From positions 62,001 through 126,000 of the forward strand of contig JAJYGC010000005.1 in the NCBI GenBank assembly GCA_021785195.1: 64,000 bases of DNA, read 5' to 3'. The first letter of the stretch is position 1. The number at the start of each line of letters is the position of its first letter. The notes under the pieces were generated by a model. The model had not been told where the DNA came from. It saw only the letters and a list, made by a program, of their open reading frames with translations, and did not search any database. Below, piece after piece: positions 57,456 to 64,000 of this stretch. The DNA comes from Nitrospirota bacterium (GTDB lineage Bacteria; Nitrospirota; Leptospirillia; Leptospirillales; Leptospirillaceae). The translations under genes and the position numbers were made by a program.

Positions 57456-58768
57456 CAAGACTTTCCTTCCCTCCTATCAAAAACCTTCCGACCCCCCACA
57501 AAGGTCATCCGGACCTGACCGGGAAGCTTCTTGCCACGAAAAGGCGAATTGCGACTTCTGGAGAAAAACTCCGGAACACCAGCCTCAATCACATCATCTG
57601 GCTCGAATACGACAAGGTCTGCCAGCCCCCCAGGGCAAATCTCCCCTCGGGGAAGCCCAAAAACCTTGGCAGGACGGACCGACATCAGGTAAAGAAGGGT
57701 TCCCATATCGAGGGTCCCTTCCTGAACCAACATGAGGCCAAGGGACAGGGCCGTTTCAAGTCCAATGATTCCAAAAGGGGCCTGGTCAAACTCGCGCTCC
57801 TTCTCGAAGGGCGCATGAGGCGCATGATCTGTTGCGATCATATCGATGGTTCCGTCCCGAAGGCCTTCGATGATGGCAAGCCGGTCCTCTTCAGAACGAA
57901 GGGGGGGATTCATTTTTGCATCCGCATGATGGCACCGCACTGCCTCATCGGTCAGGGCAAAATAATGGGGGCAGGTTTCCGCCGTCACATTGAGATGGCG
58001 CTTTTTCGCCTCCCTGACCAGCCTGACCCCACCTGCCGTTGACAGGTGGGCGACATGCAATCGTCCATTGGTCATTTTGAGGACTTCGAGATCCCGGGCC
58101 ACAATCACCTCTTCCGACGCATTGGGGATGCCACGCAATCCAAGCTCCGTCGCGACCCAGCCCTCATTCATCACCCCGCCATCGGAAAGATCCCGGTCTT
58201 CGCAGTGGTCAATGATCGGGCGCTTGAAGATCGCCGAATACTCCAGGGCCCTCCTGAGCAGCCTGGAGGTCTTGACCGGATACCCATCATCGGAAAACCC
58301 GACGCAACCGGCCTGGGTCAGGGCGCCCATCTCGGTCAGGGTCTCCCCCTTGAGTCCGATCGAGACCGCCCCTATGGGAAAGACCCGGCATAACCCGATG
58401 TCCTGGGATTTGCGGATAATGTCCAGCGTAACCCCAGGATGATCATTGACCGGATCCGTGTTGGCCATGACACAGACAGAGGTAAATCCACCGGCAACGG
58501 CAGAACGCGATCCGGTCTCGATCGTTTCCTTGTACTCGAATCCGGGTTCCCTGAAATGGGCATGAACATCCACAAGACCCGGAGTGACAATGCACCCCTC
58601 CCCGTCAAACACAGGAATCTGACCCGTTTTTGGAGGAAGAATGGATCCATGGGATACAATCCTTCCCTGCTCCACATGAAGGTTCCCCCTCTCGTCCAGC
58701 CCATGGGCCGGGTCCACCAGACGGACATCCTTCAGAAAAAACGAGTGACCGTGACTCAAATCCGACAT
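57455..58768 (-). CDS. pyrC: PyrC, dihydroorotase (class I type)
   Basis: Enzyme of 437 residues that cyclises carbamoyl aspartate. The metal motif is VDVHAHFREPGFEYKETI (HxH), with IIDHCED, VAHLSTAGGV and MIATDHAPHAPFEKE supplying further ligands and the catalytic Asp. Length and the HAHFREPG form fit class I dihydroorotases, which in some bacteria associate with PyrB. ATG 58768 has AAGGGGA upstream and lies 1 nt after the pyrB stop. An earlier GTG in frame is inside pyrB. Confidence 0.94.
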   Translation of the reverse strand: MSDLSHGHSFFLKDVRLVDPAHGLDERGNLHVEQGRIVSHGSILPPKTGQIPVFDGEGCIVTPGLVDVHAHFREPGFEYKETIETGSRSAVAGGFTSVCVMANTDPVNDHPGVTLDIIRKSQDIGLCRVFPIGAVSIGLKGETLTEMGALTQAGCVGFSDDGYPVKTSRLLRRALEYSAIFKRPIIDHCEDRDLSDGGVMNEGWVATELGLRGIPNASEEVIVARDLEVLKMTNGRLHVAHLSTAGGVRLVREAKKRHLNVTAETCPHYFALTDEAVRCHHADAKMNPPLRSEEDRLAIIEGLRDGTIDMIATDHAPHAPFEKEREFDQAPFGIIGLETALSLGLMLVQEGTLDMGTLLYLMSVRPAKVFGLPRGEICPGGLADLVVFEPDDVIEAGVPEFFSRSRNSPFRGKKLPGQVRMTFVGGRKVFDRREGKS

Positions 58769-58769
58769 A

Positions 58770-59708
58770 TCATTCCCCTTTGGATCCACCCGCCATCAAT
58801 AAGTAAAGAACCGCCATCCGGATTCCCACACCAAAATGGACCTGGTCCAGGATTCCCGAATGCCCCCGGAACGACTCCTCGTCCTGAATCTCTATGCCGC
58901 GATTGATGGGTCCAGGGTGCAGGACCAATACATCCGGACGGGCTTCCGTCAGGACACCTGGCGATATCCCATAGAGCTTCGCATATTCCTTGAGGGAGGG
59001 AATAAAGCTTGCCGTGGCGCGTTCAAGCTGAAGGCGGAGCGTCATCACGACATCACAATCCCGGACCCCTTCCCGAAGATCGTGAAATACCTCTACCTTC
59101 CAATCCCCGAGATACTTTGGAATCAGGGTGGGAGGACCGACCAGTCGGACAGAAATTCCCATCCGGGTCATGGCCATGATATTCGAACGGGCCACCCGGC
59201 TGTGAAGGATATCTCCGACGATCGCCACCGTCAGTCCCCTCAAACGGCCTTTTCGCTTCTGAATCGTGTAGAGGTCCAGCAATGCCTGCGTTGGGTGTTC
59301 ATGAAGGCCATCCCCCGCATTGATGACATGACATTGGACCCTCTTCGAAATCCATTCCGGGACGCCAGAGGACGGGTGTCTTATCACAACCCCATCGGCA
59401 CCTAGCGCCTCAATGGTCAGAACCGTATCCAGAAGGCTTTCACCTTTCACTACACTGCTCTGTGACGTAGAAATGTTGATCACATCCGCAGACAATCTCT
59501 TTGCGGCAATTTCAAATGAAGTCCGGGTCCGGGTCGATGGCTCATAAAACAGGTTGACCAAGGTTTTTCCGCGAAGGGACGGAACCTTCTTGACCGTTCG
59601 GGACGACAGGTCCAGAAAAGAATCGGCAGTTCTGAAAATGCCCTCCATCTCTTCCGGACTCAAGTCATTGACCGTCAGAAGATTGGATGTGCGCAACGAA
59701 TCATTCAC
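58770..59708 (-). CDS. pyrB: PyrB, aspartate carbamoyltransferase catalytic chain
   Basis: Enzyme of 312 residues. The carbamoyl-phosphate site is NLFYEPSTRTRTSFEIA, and the second motif is HEHPTQALLDLYT. The aspartate domain has VMTLRLQLER and HPGPINRGIEI. No pyrI regulatory chain lies in the window, in keeping with a PyrR-controlled operon. GTG 59708 is 3 nt after the pyrR stop, with AAAGGA upstream. Confidence 0.95.
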   Translation of the reverse strand: MNDSLRTSNLLTVNDLSPEEMEGIFRTADSFLDLSSRTVKKVPSLRGKTLVNLFYEPSTRTRTSFEIAAKRLSADVINISTSQSSVVKGESLLDTVLTIEALGADGVVIRHPSSGVPEWISKRVQCHVINAGDGLHEHPTQALLDLYTIQKRKGRLRGLTVAIVGDILHSRVARSNIMAMTRMGISVRLVGPPTLIPKYLGDWKVEVFHDLREGVRDCDVVMTLRLQLERATASFIPSLKEYAKLYGISPGVLTEARPDVLVLHPGPINRGIEIQDEESFRGHSGILDQVHFGVGIRMAVLYLLMAGGSKGE

Positions 59709-59711
59709 AAA

Positions 59712-60323
59712 TCATCCTTTTCGATGAAGACTGACATGCTCGCGCCCTGGTTCGAGGGAAACCTGAACCGTTTCATCAAGGCTCGTCGGAAGATTCTTCC
59801 CGACAAAATCAGCCCGAATCGGCAGTTCCCGGTGGCCACGGTCGATCAGGACCGCCAACTGGACCCGAGATGGCCTGCCAAGGTCCATCAGTAGGTCCAG
59901 GGCCGATCGGACGGATCGCCCCGTAAACAGAACATCATCCACCAAGATGACCCGCTTAAGGTCAACCGATTCGGGAAGGTCGCTTTGTTTCAGAAATGGA
60001 GGGGAAGCCCTTGAGGAAAGATCATCCCGATAAAGCGTGATGTCAACCGTACCGAGCGGAACGGAGGCACCCTCGATTGAGGCGATGATGGAAGCGAGAC
60101 GTTCTGCCAGAATGCCCCCTCCCTTGAGGATCCCGATCAAATAGAGATCCTTGGTTCCCTGATTGCGTTCAAGAATTTCATGGGCCATCCGGCGGATCAT
60201 CCTGCCAATCTGCGATGAATCGAGAAGAACACGGGGAAAGGATGAAGGGACGTCCTTCGGGGGAGCAGACAATACACGCGGGTCATCGGATTGCATGTGG
60301 GCATAAACCTTTCCCAGGCTCAC
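59712..60323 (-). CDS. pyrR: PyrR, pyrimidine operon regulator / uracil phosphoribosyltransferase-like
   Basis: Protein of 203 residues of the phosphoribosyltransferase fold. The PRPP loop is [19 protein letters not shown], with [16 protein letters not shown] before it and [19 protein letters not shown] after it, all typical of PyrR. The first about 25 residues are extra relative to Bacillus PyrR. GTG 60323 is my start; ATG at residue 10 (60296) is possible. The start codon lies in the loop of a large hairpin (60305-60344) resembling a PyrR binding site. It heads pyrR-pyrB-pyrC-carA-radical SAM-carB. Confidence 0.92.
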   Translation of the reverse strand: MSLGKVYAHMQSDDPRVLSAPPKDVPSSFPRVLLDSSQIGRMIRRMAHEILERNQGTKDLYLIGILKGGGILAERLASIIASIEGASVPLGTVDITLYRDDLSSRASPPFLKQSDLPESVDLKRVILVDDVLFTGRSVRSALDLLMDLGRPSRVQLAVLIDRGHRELPIRADFVGKNLPTSLDETVQVSLEPGREHVSLHRKG

Positions 60324-60344
60324 AGTCCTGGAATTAAAAGGTTT
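60305..60344 (-). promoter_or_regulatory. PyrR-binding-loop-like hairpin over the pyrR start codon
   Basis: Minus-strand RNA: lower stem AAACCTTT (60344-60337) with AAAGGTTT (60312-60305), 8 bp; a 4-nt bulge UAAU on the 5' side only; upper stem UCCAGG (60332-60327) with CCUGGG (60318-60313), 6 bp with one G-U; and a loop in which CUGUGA (60325-60320) fits the CNGNGA hexaloop of PyrR binding sites. The GUG start codon is bases 60323-60321, inside that hexamer. No terminator follows, so control would be on translation. Confidence 0.6.
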
Positions 60345-60364
60345 GAAGAATCAACGAAATGCCG

Positions 60365-61051
60365 TCAAGGAGACGGGGAGCCTTTCTTTTCCATGGCCAG
60401 GCCATTCTGAAGGCCCATCTTCTGGAACGAAGGCTTCACAAGCTTGGTCATATGTGTCGATCCGTCCTCGTGGACTTCGGGATAAACACAATAGTTGGCC
60501 AAAATTGTGGCCTGTGTATCCTTGAAGAAATTACCCGAAAACGGGCCACCGGTCAAGATTGACCCCGCCTTGAGAAGGAATCCCCTGTACATCTCGATGT
60601 TTCGGGGATAGATCTTTCCTTTCTCAATGTCGAAATTCGGCTTTCCATCCACCAGGCTTTCCTTGTCCTGAACAACGGTCCAGAGCCATTCCCGAACACC
60701 CTGAAGATCCGTGAACACGGCAGCTTCACGTGTCCATGGATGCTGGTTGATCGGCATGAAGTAATCATAAAACCCATGCAGTTCCCCCTCTGCCACCAAC
60801 ATCCTGGTGGACCAGTCCTTTTTCCAGGACCGGAATTCGGACGGACTGACATCCTGCCGGTCGAGCATGGCATCCATTGATTGGGCCAGCTGTTTGTACT
60901 GGTCATAAAGGGAGGACAGCTGGGCATGAACTTTATCAACGGGGTAATTTGGCTTCTGGCTTACAACCCAGGCATTGGCCCGATTTGGGAGGAGCAGAGC
61001 GGAACATACAAGGATCGCCAGAAAGGTAACAGACAATGGACGCATCTTCAT
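60365..61051 (-). CDS. Exported hypothetical protein
   Basis: Protein of about 228 residues with a clear signal peptide (MKMRPLSVTFLAILVCSALL, cleavage after NRANA) and a soluble mature part. The mature domain is mostly helical at first (VHAQLSSLYDQYKQLAQSMD), has many aromatic residues, and ends in a Lys/Ser/Pro-rich tail. No family is recognised. ATG 61051 gives a normal signal peptide. A TTG at 61102, overlapping the HIT stop and preceded by GGAGGT, is an alternative that would add 17 residues. pyrR starts 41 bp downstream. Confidence 0.6.
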   Translation of the reverse strand: MKMRPLSVTFLAILVCSALLLPNRANAWVVSQKPNYPVDKVHAQLSSLYDQYKQLAQSMDAMLDRQDVSPSEFRSWKKDWSTRMLVAEGELHGFYDYFMPINQHPWTREAAVFTDLQGVREWLWTVVQDKESLVDGKPNFDIEKGKIYPRNIEMYRGFLLKAGSILTGGPFSGNFFKDTQATILANYCVYPEVHEDGSTHMTKLVKPSFQKMGLQNGLAMEKKGSPSP

Positions 61052-61098
61052 CCCTTTCTTTCCAAATGAGAAAAACGCATTGGACGCCTTAACGGATT

Positions 61099-61602
61099 TC
61101 AACAGACCTCCAGCCGGTGGAAGTGCGGGGCCAATCGGTCATAGGTATCCAGTAGCCCTTCCGGAAGAACCCTCAACTCATGGACAGTCGTCATGAAGTT
61201 CGTGTCCCCCTCCCATCTCGGAAGGATATGGGCGTGGAGATGATCCTGAATCCCTGCCCCTGCACTGCGATCCACATTGATTCCCAGATTGAACCCGTTT
61301 GGATTGTATTCCTTCCGAAGGATTTCCTCACAACTTCTGAGCAGATCCATCATCTGCCGGAGTGTCTCGGCATTCTGGGAAAGGAGCGTTCCTCCGTGGG
61401 AATGGGGAACGACCATCATATGGGCACTGGTATAGGGAAACGCATTCAGAACCACGTAGCAGTGTGATGCATTGTAAAGAACCAGGCGGTCCCGCTTCAC
61501 TCCTGTCTGGGCGAGTTCACACAGGACACACCCGCCATCCGAAGTTGACCGTGACTCTCCCTTGATATACTTCATTCGCCACGGGGCACTCAAAGAATCC
61601 AA
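61099..61602 (-). CDS. HIT-family nucleotide hydrolase/phosphorylase
   Basis: Protein of 167 residues. The histidine triad is QDHLHAHILPRWEGD, and the N-terminal part APWRMKYIKG plus CVLCELAQTG resembles the Ap4A phosphorylase/hydrolase branch with a Cys pair. Likely substrate: dinucleoside polyphosphates or AMP conjugates. TTG 61602 has GGGGGG five bases upstream and lies 1 nt after the tsaE stop; an earlier TTG (61644) would lie inside tsaE. Confidence 0.85.
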   Translation of the reverse strand: MDSLSAPWRMKYIKGESRSTSDGGCVLCELAQTGVKRDRLVLYNASHCYVVLNAFPYTSAHMMVVPHSHGGTLLSQNAETLRQMMDLLRSCEEILRKEYNPNGFNLGINVDRSAGAGIQDHLHAHILPRWEGDTNFMTTVHELRVLPEGLLDTYDRLAPHFHRLEVC

Positions 61603-61603
61603 C

Positions 61604-62134
61604 TCAACCCCCCCTACTGATTGCCGGAAATCCCGATCCGGCAATGAGCCGATCCAGGAAGAGGGTTACCAATGACTCCCCTTCTCCAGTCCCATCAGCA
61701 CCACCGAGAGATCTGACAGTCATCAGGCGACCTTCGTCAGATTCCCATGAAAAGCGGAGACCGATCACAACCAGAAACAACCCCCACAGCGATGGGGAGA
61801 GTTTCCCACCCCATTCGACCAGGGACCAACTCCACTCCCTTGAAGCCAGAAGGGCTTCAACAAAGTCCGTCCCTCCTCCATCGGGAAGGCGATCCAGATC
61901 CCCATGGAACAGAGCCCCATTCGTCCCCTCATACTCCTGCAGGGTGACGAACGTCGGGCTTGTCACAGTTTCACGAACACCCAACGCCCTGGCAAAACCT
62001 CGTACAAATTCCGTTTTTCCGATCCCCGTCGGCCCTTCCAGAATCACGAGCGAACCCACTGGGAGAAGGGAGGCCAACACTGCACCCGCATCCCCGGTTG
62101 AAAATCCGGGAGGAAGAAGGAGCGAATCAGCCAT
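61604..62134 (-). CDS. tsaE: TsaE, tRNA threonylcarbamoyladenosine biosynthesis ATPase
   Basis: P-loop protein of 176 residues. Walker A is LEGPTGIGKTEFVRGFARAL. TSPTFVTLQEYEG is switch I, HGDLDRL corresponds to H-x-D-x-Y-R, and SLVEWGGKL is the E-W motif. It drives the TsaB/TsaD complex that makes t6A37 in tRNA. A C-terminal extension of about 35 residues is not typical. GGAGG lies directly upstream of ATG 62134, and 8 bp overlap the CBS gene. tsaB and tsaD are not in the window. Confidence 0.9.
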   Translation of the reverse strand: MADSLLLPPGFSTGDAGAVLASLLPVGSLVILEGPTGIGKTEFVRGFARALGVRETVTSPTFVTLQEYEGTNGALFHGDLDRLPDGGGTDFVEALLASREWSWSLVEWGGKLSPSLWGLFLVVIGLRFSWESDEGRLMTVRSLGGADGTGEGESLVTLFLDRLIAGSGFPAISRGG

Positions 62135-62585
62135 TTTCCTCCTGGAGCAAGGACCTCACCAAGTCTGTCCGACCAATGATACCCTTGAGCTGGCCGCCTT
62201 CTATTACGGGCAACATATCTGAGTTCGTCTGCTCGAAAAGCAGGGCCATTTCCTCAACCGTGGCATTGGGCGAAACAATTGCCGGGTTTTTCTGGTAGAT
62301 GTCCATGACCTGGGTGGCGGCTATCCGCTCGATCTCTTTCTTCAATGCACTGGGAGGCTCGAGGAAGATCCAGGCATCCAGAAGGGAAATCGTTGTCGGA
62401 ATATGAAGGGGTTTTTCATGATGAATCAGATCATGCTGGCCGACAACTCCCAGGAACTTACCACGGGCATCCAGAACAGGAACGCCGTTCAACCGGTTTT
62501 TGACCAGGACATCAGCCAGATCCCTGAGACTTGTTTCAGGCAGGACCGATACAACAGATGTCGTCATCAAATCTTTCGCCGTCAT
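62127..62585 (-). CDS. CBS-domain pair protein
   Basis: Protein of 152 residues made of two CBS domains: MTAKDLMTTSVVSVLPETSL and VMDIYQKNPAIVSPNATVEE with GIIGRTDLVRSLL. Such stand-alone pairs sense adenine nucleotides or act as regulatory subunits. GGAGGG immediately before ATG 62585 sets the start; the longer upstream frame overlaps the MFS gene region. The 3' end overlaps tsaE. Confidence 0.85.
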   Translation of the reverse strand: MTAKDLMTTSVVSVLPETSLRDLADVLVKNRLNGVPVLDARGKFLGVVGQHDLIHHEKPLHIPTTISLLDAWIFLEPPSALKKEIERIAATQVMDIYQKNPAIVSPNATVEEMALLFEQTNSDMLPVIEGGQLKGIIGRTDLVRSLLQEENG

Positions 62586-62664
62586 ATTCCCTCCATAGAA
62601 CATCCCCATTGTCTTTGTGTCCCCCATCCTACTCCAACCGGAGAGATCTTTCCAGATATTCAAA

Positions 62665-63897
62665 TCATTCCCTTGGATGCAGAACCAGATGCCTGGAATT
62701 CCAGGCCAATCCCACCCCCAATGCGACAGGAATGAACAACACGACCAACAGGGCATGATCAAGGGTGGAGTTCTGAGAGATCCAACCGATCAGGGTCGGA
62801 GAGGGTAAGTCCCCGAGAAAATGGGAGACCAGCAGGCCCCATCCCATGATCGGGGCTGCTTCCAAAGGAGATTGCCATGACAGAATCAGCCAGTTGATCG
62901 GCACGGTCACAAGGAAAAGGCCAAAGGTCGAGCAAACCAGACCCAACCCGACCGAAATCTCATTTTTCCCGAAAAGCACACCGGCAATTCCCAGGATGGA
63001 AATGGAGAACCCCCACAATGTCGTCATGCTTCCCCATTTTCCATCGTGTCCGGCCCTTTCCCGATCGAGGAAACGCCCTCCCAGAATCATTCCTGAAACT
63101 CCACCCAATACGAGAGCGATGCCGGGCATCATATTGGCCGTGGAAAGCTCAAAATGCTTGCTTCTTGTCAGATAAACACTGATCCAGGCCGCCATCCCCC
63201 CCAAAACGAATGTGACCAGGGTCTGCAACGAAAAAGACAGGGCGATTCTCTTCCAGAAATGCTTCATCGTTCTTACGGACACATGCTGGGAAGGAACTGG
63301 AAGCATTTCTGAACGGAACAGGAACCATGTAAGGGCTCCCAGCAGGATCCCAGGAATGACCGGCAACAGTAACACAGACTGAAAATCCATGTGCCCGGGG
63401 AAATAGGCCCCAAGAGCAAATCCGAAAGCAGATCCCAGTGGGATTGCCGAAAAAAAGATCCCGAGCCTCACTCCCTTGCCCGTGGTGAGTGAGCCCAGGA
63501 GAAAAAATGGCCCCAGGGTTGTCAGTGTAGCCTCCCCAACCCCCGTCAACATCCTACCCAGGAAAAGGAGCGGAAGAGTGGGAGCGACCCCGGAGATGGC
63601 CATTCCTGCGGAGAAGACAAGAATTCCGCTTCCCAGGAGAATGCCCGGAGGCAATTTCCGGATGAGATATCCTGCCAATGGAGCCGAGATCACATAGACC
63701 AGCGTAAACGAGGATGCCAAGACACCCAGCATGGGATCTGAAAGGGAAAAACGGGTTCGAAACAATGGAAAGAGGGAAAGGAACAGCTGGCGATCAAGGT
63801 AATTGAGGAGATTTCCGCACAGAAGGGACCCAAACAGGATCAGATGGGGGGGAGTTTTCCTGACCTGGTCAGGAAGGGGGAAGGGATGTTTCGACAA
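62665..63897 (-). CDS. MFS transporter, spinster-like
   Basis: Membrane protein of 410 residues with about 12 helices. The first helix region FGSLLCGNLLNYLDRQLF and the MFS motif after helix 2-3 (GYLIRKLPPGILL), plus LGRMLTGVGEATLTTLGP, match the spinster-like branch of the major facilitator superfamily. The substrate is unknown. Only TTG 63897 is available as a start, with AGGGGA overlapping it; this start lies inside the end of the gene upstream, so translation may be coupled. Confidence 0.82.
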   Translation of the reverse strand: MSKHPFPLPDQVRKTPPHLILFGSLLCGNLLNYLDRQLFLSLFPLFRTRFSLSDPMLGVLASSFTLVYVISAPLAGYLIRKLPPGILLGSGILVFSAGMAISGVAPTLPLLFLGRMLTGVGEATLTTLGPFFLLGSLTTGKGVRLGIFFSAIPLGSAFGFALGAYFPGHMDFQSVLLLPVIPGILLGALTWFLFRSEMLPVPSQHVSVRTMKHFWKRIALSFSLQTLVTFVLGGMAAWISVYLTRSKHFELSTANMMPGIALVLGGVSGMILGGRFLDRERAGHDGKWGSMTTLWGFSISILGIAGVLFGKNEISVGLGLVCSTFGLFLVTVPINWLILSWQSPLEAAPIMGWGLLVSHFLGDLPSPTLIGWISQNSTLDHALLVVLFIPVALGVGLAWNSRHLVLHPRE

Positions 63898-64000
63898 TCC
63901 CCTGGTCCTCTTTCATGGGGTGAAACAATGACCGGTTCCGGCTCAGGTAAACGACAATCACAACATTCAGGACAAAGGCTGAAAGGCGAAACCAGGAAAA
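63869..64000 (-). CDS. 3' end of a membrane protein gene (partial)
   Basis: The last 43 codons of a minus-strand gene that continues beyond the window. They encode a hydrophobic helix, RLSAFVLNVVIVVYLSRNRS, followed by a short charged tail ending LPPS. The LN..IVxYL pattern is reminiscent of DUF2127 membrane proteins, but the fragment is too short to assign. It overlaps the MFS start by 29 bp. Confidence 0.5.
   Translation of the reverse strand, partial: FSWFRLSAFVLNVVIVVYLSRNRSLFHPMKEDQGIVETSLPPS

Overview
The window is a dense, gene-rich chromosomal segment of a Gram-negative bacterium. It encodes a complete Kdo pathway, an apolipoprotein N-acyltransferase, several lipoproteins and inner-membrane proteins. 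Moderately high GC, frequent GTG/TTG starts, ATGA/GTGA stop-start overlaps and a bacterial ATP-dependent DNA ligase of archaeal/eukaryotic type make an acidophilic, Leptospirillum-like member of Nitrospirota my best guess. That assignment is inference from gene content, not a database result. I see no rRNA, tRNA, insertion sequence, prophage or CRISPR array.

Layout. 1-4.9 kb (+): two MscS-type channels, a lipoprotein and a TauE/SafE permease. 4.9-10.8 kb (-): a CPA1 antiporter, a histidine kinase/lipoprotein/sigma-54 response regulator operon arranged like glrK-qseG-glrR, and an M23 peptidase. 10.8-20.6 kb (-): one long, tightly coupled envelope operon, lepA-lepB-hldA-kdsB-pyrG-kdsA-kdsD-kdsC-pgsA-plsY, with a good promoter in front of lepA. 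KdsD, KdsA, KdsC and KdsB make CMP-Kdo, and PyrG supplies the CTP. 20.6-26.2 kb: two paralogous GH15 glucoamylase-like genes on opposite strands around hisS. 26.2-32 kb (-): lig-hsp20-lon-nth, a coupled repair and proteostasis operon. 32-36 kb: small envelope proteins, lnt and prfB with its programmed frameshift. 36-46.7 kb (mostly +): LON-domain protein, DUF815 ATPase, cupin, MsrA, guaB, guaA, a pseudouridine synthase with a repetitive tail, and aspS. 46.8-48.6 kb: glnA behind an apparent terminator/antiterminator leader. 48.6-52 kb: Lpd-like reductase, lytic transglycosylase, an A-type Fe-S carrier and zinc-ribbon gene behind a near-consensus sigma-54 promoter, a 41-residue membrane protein, and greA. 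52-60.3 kb (-): the pyrimidine operon pyrR-pyrB-pyrC-carA-(radical SAM)-carB. 60.3-64 kb (-): an exported protein, HIT hydrolase, TsaE, a CBS protein, an MFS transporter and the 3' end of a membrane protein.

The most interesting signals are regulatory: a glnA leader whose hexaloop hairpin is mutually exclusive with a terminator (ANTAR-like); a long hairpin with a CNGNGA loop placed on the pyrR start codon (PyrR-binding-loop-like); and a sigma-54 promoter with two upstream palindromes, in the same window as a sigma-54 activator operon.
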